Positions 1-6,898 are shown, numbered from the stretch's first letter. The stretch: 13,993 nucleotides of DNA from Clostridium sp. UBA6758 (GCA_002453475.1 DKGY01000090.1:60333-74325), one strand, 5' to 3'. Translations and numbers: made by a program. The notes: generated by a model from the sequence alone, not told the origin.

Positions 1-358
1 TTTTCTTACCAATGCCTGGAGCCTTAGTTATTAATTTATCATCATCAGTAATTATAGCATACTTTAATGTAGAAACATTGGCAATAGACATAAGTGATAG
101 TGCTGCCTTAGGCCCTACCCCATTAATGGAAATAAGAAGATTAAACATGGATATTTCTTCTCTAGTTAAAAAACCATAAAGTCCAATAAAATCTTCTCTT
201 ACAATTTGATGAGTATAAATCTTTACTTGTTGATCTATCGATGGAATATTAGAAATTGTACTGCCTGATGTGAAAATCTTATATCCAATATTTCCACATT
301 CTATAACTATATATTCCTTTTCTATGGACTTAAAAATTCCTTTTATATATTCATACAT
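1..358 (-). CDS. ruvA: Holliday junction branch migration protein RuvA (3' end outside window)
   Basis: RuvA binds the four-way Holliday junction as a tetramer and loads the RuvB motor during recombinational repair. The first 119 codons are visible. The N-terminus MYEYIKGIFKSIEKEYIVI begins the OB-fold domain (about residues 1-63). Two helix-hairpin-helix motifs follow: INGVGPKAALS near residues 79-89 and APGIGKK at the window edge. The ATG at 356-358 has an AGGTG Shine-Dalgarno (complement of 366-370). A sigma-A-type promoter lies 150 bases upstream. The flexible linker and the RuvB-binding C-terminal domain lie beyond position 1, where ruvB would be expected next. No ruvC is found directly upstream, unlike many genomes. 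The identity is firm from sequence alone; the continuation into ruvB is inferred. Confidence 0.96.
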   Translation of the reverse strand, partial: MYEYIKGIFKSIEKEYIVIECGNIGYKIFTSGSTISNIPSIDQQVKIYTHQIVREDFIGLYGFLTREEISMFNLLISINGVGPKAALSLMSIANVSTLKYAIITDDDKLITKAPGIGKK

Positions 359-379
359 GCTCAATCACCTATCTTTTTA

Positions 380-451
380 TTAAACCATTTGCTGATTCTT
401 CATTACTTTATAGATATCCTCCACAAGTTTAAAGCCATATCTATTATATAC
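380..451 (-). pseudogene. possible C-terminal remnant of a GNAT acetyltransferase
   Basis: A short open stretch in the ruvA leader, bounded by stops, reads VYNRYGFKLVEDIYKVMKN and a few more residues. The (I/V)Y-x-x-YGF pattern is typical of the last conserved motif of GNAT N-acetyltransferases. No start codon or upstream coding sequence was found. If real, this is a decayed gene fragment now lying in the ruvA 5' leader. The match is short and could be chance in AT-rich DNA. Confidence 0.2.
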
Positions 452-509
452 CTAAATGTAATTATATTAAACTTAACTCATTAATTATATTAATGTCAAT
501 TGTAACTAT

Positions 510-538
510 ATTATACTTTACCATCTACAATGTAACAA
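510..538 (-). promoter_or_regulatory. sigma-A-type promoter for ruvA
   Basis: On the minus strand TTGTTA (complement of 533-538) is followed after 17 bases by a perfect TATAAT (complement of 510-515). It lies just after the terminator of the BofC-like gene and about 150 bases before the ruvA start. ruvA is therefore probably transcribed on its own with a long 5' leader. Confidence 0.55.
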
Positions 539-600
539 TTCAATAAAAACTATTTTAAACTTAATTTAAATTAAATTCATACCATTCATGCAACTTCTCA

Positions 601-642
601 TAAAAAAAGAGTGCTTCAAAAATTCATTTTGAAACACTTCTT
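601..642 (-). terminator. intrinsic terminator of the BofC-like gene
   Basis: On the minus strand a 12-pair stem (610-621 with 627-638, one G-T wobble) is followed by a run of seven T residues (complement of 602-608). It begins 13 bases after the stop codon of the gene at 651-1313 and separates that gene from ruvA. Confidence 0.85.
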
Positions 643-650
643 TTCTGATA

Positions 651-1313
651 CTATGTGCTACAAAGAGCCTGAGCATATTCCATAGCCTCTTGTATATTGG
701 AAAACTGATAATCTTTATGTCCTTCGTAGAATGTCCTCAAAAGATTACCTTTGTTCTCTATGTCGTTAGTTTTTAAATACGACTGTCCACTATCATCTTT
801 AGGATTCAATATCTTCTCTTCTACTATTTTTATTGTTCCATTAGAATCCTTACTATAAATAACAATATTTTCATCCTCTATTCCTATAAAATAAGAATCT
901 TTTTTATAGTCATACCCTTCTATATCCTTTACAAATATAACATCTTCCTTTGTGAATTTTTCTATGTTATATCCGAAACTAGAAAATATCTTTTCAGCTT
1001 GCTCCTGATTAAGACCAATCAAATTACCTTTTTCTACTTTATTTATATTTTGATCTAATTTATCATTAACCTTTATCTTATCTAAGGAGTTTTTATAGTT
1101 TAACATGAACTCTATATTACTTTTATCAGAAATTACTACATCATTCATATTTAAAAAACTTGCTTGAGCTGCTTCACCTAAAATTCCAGATCCTCCATCC
1201 TTGGAACTTCTTAAGAAGGCTATGCTCACAGTATAGCTAAGTAAAAAAACTATTATACCTACAGAGGCTACAAAAATATATAATCCTTTATTTTTTTTAT
1301 ATCTTTCAATCAT
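651..1313 (-). CDS. BofC-like membrane-anchored protein
   Basis: A 220-residue protein with a short basic N-terminus (MIERYKKNKG), one membrane segment at about residues 11-34 and a hydrophilic outer part. The stretch DSYFIGIEDENIVIYSKD (about 138-155), continuing through a charged beta-rich tail, resembles the C-terminal domain of BofC, the Bacillus subtilis forespore protein that restrains the SpoIVB signalling protease. In B. subtilis bofC lies directly before ruvA, as here, which supports the assignment. The N-terminal half is not recognisably conserved. The ATG has an AGGAGGG Shine-Dalgarno, but both lie in a perfect 11-bp inverted repeat (separate entry). Family membership is likely; a sporulation role is inferred from family and position. 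Confidence 0.6.
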   Translation of the reverse strand: MIERYKKNKGLYIFVASVGIIVFLLSYTVSIAFLRSSKDGGSGILGEAAQASFLNMNDVVISDKSNIEFMLNYKNSLDKIKVNDKLDQNINKVEKGNLIGLNQEQAEKIFSSFGYNIEKFTKEDVIFVKDIEGYDYKKDSYFIGIEDENIVIYSKDSNGTIKIVEEKILNPKDDSGQSYLKTNDIENKGNLLRTFYEGHKDYQFSNIQEAMEYAQALCST

Positions 1314-1339
1314 ACAATCCCTCCTACTAGGGATTGTAT
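1312..1339 (-). promoter_or_regulatory. hairpin hiding the Shine-Dalgarno and start codon of the BofC-like gene
   Basis: ATACAATCCCT and AGGGATTGTAT form a perfect 11-bp inverted repeat around a 6-base loop (1323-1328). In the mRNA the Shine-Dalgarno AGGAGG is half in the loop and half in the 3' arm, and the first two bases of the AUG are paired. The structure should block ribosome entry unless opened. At DNA level the same repeat could be a protein-binding operator. Confidence 0.6.
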
Positions 1340-1455
1340 CCAGTTTTGATATGTTTATACACTATTACTTACAAAAATTTATAAATTATACATCTCTATT
1401 ATTCTTCCATTAAAGAGTATATGGAATTAATCTAAAAATATACATAATTATTTAA

Positions 1456-1869
1456 TTACATATCACATTGTTCAACTTCTACAGCAAAACTCTTACAACT
1501 TTCACACATAATAATAGATACAATATAACTTTCATCAATCTTTTTTATTCGTTCTAATTGAGAATAAGTAGTGGTTTCAAATTCATTACTTATATTACTC
1601 ATTACATATTTACCTTCTTTAGTAAAGACATAAAAATGGTATTCTAAAAATCTATAGTGTTTTTTATCTATAGCTTCACTATTTCCACATGCTTCGCAGT
1701 TATCAGCATAATATTCATAGTCAAATTCTATCTTATTCTTACCTTCTTCTAAAATTTCTAATACTTTTTCTATAGTAAAATCTTGAATCTCCTCAGCTTC
1801 CATATAAGAAAGGTTATTCTCTGATAAAATAAACTCTTCGTCCTTATGTTTAAATTTAAAATTATTCAT
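1456..1869 (-). CDS. DUF3785-like protein with two CxxC pairs
   Basis: A soluble acidic protein of 137 residues with no signal peptide or membrane segment. CEAC at about residues 58-61 and CESC at about 122-125 could together bind one zinc ion, as in a zinc ribbon. The central segment is aromatic-rich (EYHFYVFTKEGKYVMSN). It resembles the small clostridial family annotated as DUF3785, whose function is unknown. Its ATG has an AAGGAG Shine-Dalgarno 8 bases upstream. It reads in the same direction as the BofC-like gene but is separated from it by 142 bases, so co-transcription is uncertain. The coding call is firm; the family name is recalled, not searched. Confidence 0.75.
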   Translation of the reverse strand: MNNFKFKHKDEEFILSENNLSYMEAEEIQDFTIEKVLEILEEGKNKIEFDYEYYADNCEACGNSEAIDKKHYRFLEYHFYVFTKEGKYVMSNISNEFETTTYSQLERIKKIDESYIVSIIMCESCKSFAVEVEQCDM

Positions 1870-1985
1870 ATTATTTCTCCTTAAATCTTTAATTTATTCC
1901 CAAATATCATATTATTATTATATATTATTTGAAACTATTTAAACAGTTTTATTCATAATATAAAAACTTTTATATTCCAATTCCA

Positions 1986-2026
1986 TATAATGCACTAATG
2001 AAAATATGAATTTTTCACATTTTCAT
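1986..2026 (+). promoter_or_regulatory. possible -10 with an overlapping palindrome in the transporter leader
   Basis: A TATAAT (1986-1991) is followed at the expected start point by a stem-loop: ATGAAAAT (1998-2005) pairs with ATTTTCAT (2019-2026) and TGAA (2007-2010) with TTCA (2014-2017), with one A/C mismatch. A T run follows at 2032-2037. No good -35 is visible. The repeat may be an operator or a weak attenuator. Confidence 0.3.
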
Positions 2027-2102
2027 CTTGCTTTTTTAACACTAATTTCTTCTATCAGCATATTCTATTATTAAATTGGGATAAGTTAGTAGGAGGCTAC
2101 AA

Positions 2103-3494
2103 ATGATTGAATTAACCGTAATACACTATATTTATTTAATTTTTATAATATTGATTTTAATAACAATGATAAAAAAACTAGATTGTTCCCTTATTTGTAT
2201 TCTTGGAGTAGTATTAATTGCATTAATTAGCACTAAATCTATTCCTGCATCTCTAATTAGCATTTTTAATAGTTTTATCTACTCCATTACAGAATTACTG
2301 CCAACAATACTTATAATATCTATAATTGCTGGATTAAGTAAAGCATTATCTTATATTGGTATAAGTAAAGTTATGATAGAACCCTTTAGTAGGTTTATGA
2401 AAAATGATTTTATAGCCTTTTGGGGTATAGGCAGGGTAATGATGATTATTTCTTATTTCTTTTGGCCATCTCCAGCTGTTGCATTAGTTGGAGCTGTATT
2501 AGTGCCTGTGGCTATTAAATCTGGTCTACCTGCCATAGGTGCTGCCATAGCTATGAACCTTTTTGGTCATGGTATTGCCTTGTCTACAGACTTTGTAATT
2601 CAAGCTGCTCCAAAATTAACTGCTGATGCGGCCGGTATTCCTGTATCTGCAGTAGTTAAAGCCAGTGTTCCTCTTATAATTATTATGGGAGTTGTGACTA
2701 CCGTTACAGCCTTTATCCTGTTAAAGAGGGATATGAAAAATGGAACTCTTGAAAATCTCACCTATACTGAATATTCAGAAGAGGTTGAGTCTACAGATGA
2801 AACTCTTTTAAGCAAAGGTTGGAAATCCTTTTTTGCTATATTAATTCCACTTTTATTTACTATTGATGTGTTTTTAATGGTTTTTTTAAACTTAAAGGGT
2901 CGAGATGCTACAGCACTAATTGGTGGCACATCCTTAATTACACTCATATTAATATCCATAAAAGCATATAAAAAAGCTTCTCTTGATAAAATCACTAACC
3001 ATCTGGTAGAAGGACTACAATTTGGCTTTAAGGTTTTCGGAATTGTAGTTCCAATTGCTGCCTTTTTCTATGTAGGTGGTGATGGATTTACATCTATCAT
3101 CGGTAATTATTTACCTACTGGTTCTTTGGGTATAGTTAATGACTTGGGATTTGCTCTTTCTAATGCAGTTCCACTAAACAATTTCTTAAGTGCTTTTGGT
3201 GCTACTACTGTAGGTGCAATCACCGGACTAGATGGTTCTGGATTTTCTGGTATCGCTCTAGCTGGCTCCACTGCAAATTTATTTGGAACTGCCACTGGAG
3301 GTAATATCGCTACTTTAACAGCCCTCGGACAATTAGGTGCTATTTGGGTAGGTGGAGGTACTTTAATACCTTGGGCCATAATCCCCGTTTCCGCTATATG
3401 CAAGGTATCCCCTTTCGAACTTGCAAAACACAACTTTAAACCAGTAGTTTTAGGTTTAATTGTTACTACTTTAGCAGCACTATTCTTCTTATAG
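2103..3494 (+). CDS. multi-pass membrane transporter, ion-transporter-superfamily type, substrate unknown
   Basis: A 463-residue integral membrane protein with about 11-12 hydrophobic segments in two halves. They are separated by a charged cytoplasmic loop around residues 210-240 (GTLENLTYTEYSEEVES). Each half has small-residue-rich re-entrant-like segments, for example AIGAAIAMNLFGHG near 143-156 and the glycine/alanine-rich stretch ATTVGAITGLDGSGFSGIAL in the second half. This organisation resembles GntP/DctM-type carriers of organic acids, but no family signature is decisive. The ATG has an AGGAGG Shine-Dalgarno 6 bases upstream. The gene reads in the same direction as the ArsR/CoA-disulfide reductase genes, so its cargo might be a sulfur compound or thiol; that is a guess from position. 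The structured RNA region begins 5 bases after its stop. Confidence 0.8.
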   Translation: MIELTVIHYIYLIFIILILITMIKKLDCSLICILGVVLIALISTKSIPASLISIFNSFIYSITELLPTILIISIIAGLSKALSYIGISKVMIEPFSRFMKNDFIAFWGIGRVMMIISYFFWPSPAVALVGAVLVPVAIKSGLPAIGAAIAMNLFGHGIALSTDFVIQAAPKLTADAAGIPVSAVVKASVPLIIIMGVVTTVTAFILLKRDMKNGTLENLTYTEYSEEVESTDETLLSKGWKSFFAILIPLLFTIDVFLMVFLNLKGRDATALIGGTSLITLILISIKAYKKASLDKITNHLVEGLQFGFKVFGIVVPIAAFFYVGGDGFTSIIGNYLPTGSLGIVNDLGFALSNAVPLNNFLSAFGATTVGAITGLDGSGFSGIALAGSTANLFGTATGGNIATLTALGQLGAIWVGGGTLIPWAIIPVSAICKVSPFELAKHNFKPVVLGLIVTTLAALFFL

Positions 3495-3498
3495 TATC

Positions 3499-3683
3499 TA
3501 ATTCAGCTAAGCTTCATAAACAGAGTTCTTTGCTTCAGATGGAGTTTTTACTCCCTCTGAAGGTTAGAAATCGTTATCCAGGGTCGTAGCCGCTCTTTAC
3601 TCCCACTTTAAAGAAGATGGGAGTATTAGAGCGGGTAGTCATCGGATAAAATCTTTTGTTCTCATTGAAGTTTAGTTGAATTA
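3499..3683 (+). ncRNA. highly structured RNA region, family not identified
   Basis: About 185 bases fold into nested stems. P1 pairs 3499-3516 with 3666-3683 (18 pairs, two of them G-U, which fit the plus-strand RNA). A weaker stem pairs 3519-3525 with 3654-3660. A hairpin occupies 3533-3562 (7+4 pairs). TTATCC (3574-3579) pairs with GGATAA (3644-3649), enclosing a long hairpin: 3590-3596 with 3628-3634 and 3598-3605 with 3618-3625. Bases 3571-3650 are 46% G+C (37 of 80), well above the surroundings. No promoter was found directly upstream, so it may be processed from, or be the 3' UTR of, the transporter mRNA. Common riboswitch and T-box signatures are absent. A raiA-type or other large Rfam RNA is possible but not shown. 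Confidence 0.7.
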
Positions 3684-3739
3684 ATTTTCTTTAAAGTACA
3701 ATACAATATTTCAAGCAGAAAAATTTTTTTTATTATTTA

Positions 3740-3768
3740 TTGACACATTTGTAACTATATCGTATTAT
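3740..3768 (+). promoter_or_regulatory. sigma-A promoter of the arsR-family gene
   Basis: TTGACA (3740-3745), a 17-base spacer and TATTAT (3763-3768) form a near-consensus housekeeping promoter. It ends about 30 bases before the start codon at 3800. Confidence 0.85.
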
Positions 3769-3779
3769 ATGAATATAGT
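3754..3779 (+). promoter_or_regulatory. candidate ArsR-family operator over the -10 region
   Basis: ACTATAT (3754-3760) and ATATAGT (3773-3779) form a perfect 7-bp inverted repeat with a 12-base spacer, centred on the -10. The enclosed blocks TATCGTATTAT and ATATGAATAT recur before the CoA-disulfide reductase gene. A repressor bound here would block RNA polymerase, which fits autoregulation by the downstream gene product. Confidence 0.6.
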
Positions 3780-3799
3780 GATATGGAGGTGTATAAAAC

Positions 3800-4093
3800 A
3801 TGACTGAAAATGACACATTTTTAACTAACCCAAAGCTTTTTGAAGAAAAAGCAAATATTTTAAAGGCATTAGCTCACCCAGTAAGACTCTGTATTGTTAA
3901 AGGTCTCATTGAGACTGGTGGAAGTAATGTTACTAATATGCAAAATTGCTTAGATATGCCTCAATCAACTATATCTCAACACATTGCAAAGCTAAAAGCT
4001 TTTGGTATTATAGATTGGCAACGTAACGGTCTAGAGATTATATATAGTGTTAGTGATGAAAATATAAAAAAATTAATAGAAGTATTATTTTAA
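3800..4093 (+). CDS. ArsR-family winged-helix transcriptional regulator, possible thiol or persulfide sensor
   Basis: A 97-residue protein with the ArsR/SmtB fold. KALAHPVRLCIVKGL (about 22-36) is the family's first conserved helix, QSTISQHIAKLKAFGII (about 55-71) is the recognition helix, and RNGLEIIYSV (about 75-84) is the wing. There are only two cysteines, Cys31 and Cys50. No CVC metalloid motif is present, so classical arsenic sensing is unlikely. Members of this family beside sulfurtransferase or CoA-disulfide reductase genes can sense persulfides through a cysteine pair. That role is inferred here from the neighbour, and Cys31/Cys50 are not at the positions of the best-known sensors. 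The ATG has a GGAGGT Shine-Dalgarno. It has its own promoter, operator and terminator. Confidence 0.9.
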   Translation: MTENDTFLTNPKLFEEKANILKALAHPVRLCIVKGLIETGGSNVTNMQNCLDMPQSTISQHIAKLKAFGIIDWQRNGLEIIYSVSDENIKKLIEVLF

Positions 4094-4098
4094 CTATT

Positions 4099-4129
4099 AA
4101 GAAGTCAAAATGCTTTGGACTTCTTTTTT
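4099..4129 (+). terminator. intrinsic terminator after the arsR-family gene
   Basis: AAGAAGTC (4099-4106) pairs with GACTTCTT (4118-4125), followed by T residues to 4129. It starts 6 bases after the stop codon and separates the regulator from the reductase gene. Confidence 0.8.
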
Positions 4130-4138
4130 ATAAAAAAC

Positions 4139-4168
4139 TTGTATCGTATTATCATGATATATGAATAT
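4139..4168 (+). promoter_or_regulatory. candidate operator/promoter of the CoA-disulfide reductase gene
   Basis: TATCGTATTAT (4142-4152) and ATATGAATAT (4159-4168) are exact copies of the two blocks in the arsR operator, here separated by six extra bases. An extended -10 (TGATATATG, 4155-4163) lies inside the second block, although no strong -35 is at the right distance. The copy suggests that the ArsR-family protein also controls the reductase. Confidence 0.5.
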
Positions 4169-4251
4169 TAAGATTCAAGTGGTTCTGAATATTGTAATGG
4201 CTATACTGTTTATACTATTTATATTGTTTAATATTGAAAGGAGATTTTAAT

Positions 4252-6753
4252 ATGAGTAAAAAAGTAATTATCGTTGGTGGAGTTGCAGGTGGGGCTTCCA
4301 CTGCTGCACGTTTAAAAAGACTAGATGAATCTTTAGAAATAATTATGTTTGAAAAAGGGGAATATATTTCTTTTGCCAATTGTGGACTTCCTTATTATAT
4401 TGGCGAAACTATAAAGGAAAGAGATAACCTTCTTGTACAAACTGTAAAAGGAATGAGTACTAGATTTAATATTGATATAAGAAACTTTAGTGAAGTTATT
4501 AAAATTGATAAAGATGCTAAAAAAGTTACTGTAAAAAATCATAGTTCTTCACAAGTTTATGAAGAGAGTTATGATGTATTAGTTTTATCCCCTGGTGCTA
4601 ACCCAATAACTCCACCTATTCCTGGTCTTAAAGAGGCAAACAATTTATTTACTCTTAGAAATATACCAGATACAGATAAGATTAAAGCCTATGTTGATAA
4701 TAACTCTCCAAATGAAGCTGTAATTGTTGGTGGTGGCTTTATAGGTCTTGAAATGGCTGAAAACCTTAACGAAAGAGGAGTTTCTGTAACTCTTGTAGAG
4801 ATGGCAGATCAAGTAATGGCTCCTCTAGATTACGAGATGGCAGCTATAGTTCATGAACATTTACTTCAAAATGGAGTTAATTTAATTCTTAAAGATGGTG
4901 TTAAATCCTTTGAAAACAATGGTAGAAAAGTAGTTTTAAATAGCGGTAAAGAAATCGTTACAGATATGATTGTTTTATCAATAGGAGTTTCTCCTGAAAG
5001 TAAAATTGCTATAGATGCCGGTCTAGAAGTCAACAATAGAAAAGCAATCGTTGTAAATAAAGAAATGAAAACCTCTGATGAAAACATCTATGCTCTTGGT
5101 GATGCTGTAGAGGTAACTGATTATATAAATGGTAATCCAACTATGATTCCACTTGCATGGCCAGCCAATAGACAAGGACATATTGTAGCTGACAATATCT
5201 GTGGCAAAAAAGCTGAATATAATGGTACTTTAGGTTCTTCTGTAGCAAAGGTGTTTTCACTAACTGTTGCAACTACAGGTAATAATGAAAAAACTTTAAA
5301 AAGACTTAACTTAGAGTATAAGGCAATCCATTTACATCCAAATTCTCATGCTGGTTACTATCCTGGTGCCTTCCCTATTTCTCTTAAGCTTTTATTTAAT
5401 CCAAAAGACGGAAGAATATTAGGAGCACAAGGTGTAGGTTTAGATGGAGTAGAAAAACGTATAGATGTTATAGCTACTGCTATAAAAGGTAATCTAAAAG
5501 TTACAGATTTACCTGAGTTAGAATTATGCTATGCTCCACCATATTCTTCTGCAAAAGACCCTGTTAATATGGCTGGATATATAGGAACTAATATAATGGA
5601 TAATTTAGTTAGTATAGTTCAATGGGATGAAGTTGATAATTTAATAGCTAACAATGAATTTATACTAGATGTAAGAGAAGAGATGGAGTTTGAAGTTGGT
5701 CATATAGAAAATGCTATAAATATTCCTCTAGGTACTCTTAGAAATGATTTAAATAAAATACCTAAGGACAAAACAATCTATGTTTATTGTCAAGTAGGTC
5801 TTCGTGGATACATTGGCTGTAGAATACTTTCTCAATATGGATTTAATTGCGTAAACTTAGATGGTGGCTATAAAACCTATTCTACCGTTAAATCTTCCTT
5901 AACTTCTTTTAAGGATAAATATACTCAATCTAATTCAAAAGATAAAACTGAAGAATGTACTTGTGAAGCTAGTGATTCTTCAAATATAGAAGAGACTACT
6001 AAAGTTACTGTAAGTCTTGATGCTTGTGGACTTCAATGTCCAGGTCCTATTAGAAGAGTTTTTGAGGAAATGGGCAAAATAAAGGATGGAGATATATTAG
6101 AAGTTAAAGCTTCTGATCCTGGTTTCAAAAAGGATATTGATAGCTGGTGTAATAAAACAGGAAATACTCTTGTAAAAGGTACATTCGATAAAAAAGAAAA
6201 AGCTTTTGTAGCACTAATAAAGAAAGGTACCTCTCAGGATCTAACAAGAAATGCATCTCCTATTAGTTGTGATGTTTCTAAAAAAGATGGTGCAACCCTT
6301 GTAGTTTTTAGCGGCGACCTTGATAAAGCTATAGCATCCTTTATAATAGCTACTGGAGCAGCATCCATGGGTAAACCAGTTACCATGTTCTTTACCTTCT
6401 GGGGACTTAACATCTTAAAAAGAAAAGATAAGCCTTCTGTTAAAAAAGATACTATGGAAAAAATGTTTGATATAATGCTTCCAAGTAGCACTGGAAAACT
6501 ACCATTATCTAAGATGAATATGGCTGGTATGGGACCTGCTATGATTAAAAATATTATGGCTAAAAATAATGTAGATGACCTTGATACTCTTATCACTAAC
6601 GCTCTTAAAATGGGAGTTAAAATCATTGCTTGTGCTATGTCTATGGATTTAATGGGTATTAAACATGAAGAATTAATTCCTGAAGTTGAGGTTGGCGGAG
6701 TCGCAACTTATTTAGCTTCTACAGAAGATGCAGGACTTAACTTATTTATCTAA
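4252..6753 (+). CDS. four-domain CoA-disulfide reductase fusion (reductase, rhodanese, TusA, DsrE2)
   Basis: An 833-residue soluble flavoprotein. Residues 1-445 are a CoA-disulfide/persulfide reductase: FAD motif VGGVAGGAS (8-16), single redox cysteine SFANC (Cys44), NAD motif VGGGFIGLE (159-167), and tyrosines in CYAPPYSSAKDP (Tyr428, Tyr431) that act in catalysis in relatives. Residues about 455-550 are a rhodanese with active-site loop CQVGLR (Cys513). Residues 585-660 are a TusA-like sulfur carrier with CPGP (Cys596). Residues 675-833 are a DsrE2 domain with FFTFWGLN and CAMSMDLMGI (Cys794). The chain likely collects sulfane sulfur and reduces it with NAD(P)H and CoA. An AAAGGAG Shine-Dalgarno lies 8 bases before ATG 4252; the upstream in-frame TTG at 4234 lies just before this site and is not used. 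Confidence 0.93.
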   Translation: MSKKVIIVGGVAGGASTAARLKRLDESLEIIMFEKGEYISFANCGLPYYIGETIKERDNLLVQTVKGMSTRFNIDIRNFSEVIKIDKDAKKVTVKNHSSSQVYEESYDVLVLSPGANPITPPIPGLKEANNLFTLRNIPDTDKIKAYVDNNSPNEAVIVGGGFIGLEMAENLNERGVSVTLVEMADQVMAPLDYEMAAIVHEHLLQNGVNLILKDGVKSFENNGRKVVLNSGKEIVTDMIVLSIGVSPESKIAIDAGLEVNNRKAIVVNKEMKTSDENIYALGDAVEVTDYINGNPTMIPLAWPANRQGHIVADNICGKKAEYNGTLGSSVAKVFSLTVATTGNNEKTLKRLNLEYKAIHLHPNSHAGYYPGAFPISLKLLFNPKDGRILGAQGVGLDGVEKRIDVIATAIKGNLKVTDLPELELCYAPPYSSAKDPVNMAGYIGTNIMDNLVSIVQWDEVDNLIANNEFILDVREEMEFEVGHIENAINIPLGTLRNDLNKIPKDKTIYVYCQVGLRGYIGCRILSQYGFNCVNLDGGYKTYSTVKSSLTSFKDKYTQSNSKDKTEECTCEASDSSNIEETTKVTVSLDACGLQCPGPIRRVFEEMGKIKDGDILEVKASDPGFKKDIDSWCNKTGNTLVKGTFDKKEKAFVALIKKGTSQDLTRNASPISCDVSKKDGATLVVFSGDLDKAIASFIIATGAASMGKPVTMFFTFWGLNILKRKDKPSVKKDTMEKMFDIMLPSSTGKLPLSKMNMAGMGPAMIKNIMAKNNVDDLDTLITNALKMGVKIIACAMSMDLMGIKHEELIPEVEVGGVATYLASTEDAGLNLFI

Positions 6754-6820
6754 TGTATAATTCATATATTTATCTACCTCTAGATGAATAGTTCCATAAT
6801 TAAAACTTTATGTTTCTGTT

Positions 6821-6862
6821 TAAGTAAATGACTATCTCTTTATTGAGATAGTCATTTACTTA
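6821..6862. terminator. perfect 18-bp hairpin between convergent genes
   Basis: Bases 6821-6838 pair perfectly with 6845-6862 around a 6-base loop. It lies between the reductase gene (plus) and the 37-codon gene (minus). Neither side has a good T tract, so it is an unusual bidirectional terminator or an mRNA 3'-end stabiliser. Confidence 0.6.
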
Positions 6863-6898
6863 TTCAAAATAACCTATACCTTACGTAAATATATTAAG

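Noticed and set aside
3107..3433. Long minus-strand frame inside the transporter gene
   Set aside because: Shadow of the transporter, with no ribosome binding site and a composition set by the opposite strand; the same applies to antisense frames inside the reductase, antiporter, hydrolase and Xre genes.
3499..3683. Structured RNA as a T-box or common riboswitch
   Set aside because: No T-box GGTGG element and no recognisable TPP, FMN, SAM, lysine, cobalamin, glycine, c-di-GMP or fluoride core; it also follows a gene rather than leading one closely.
4234..4251. Upstream in-frame TTG start for the CoA-disulfide reductase
   Set aside because: It lies 3 bases before, and reads through, the AAAGGAG Shine-Dalgarno; ATG 4252 has ideal spacing and gives the family's usual N-terminus.
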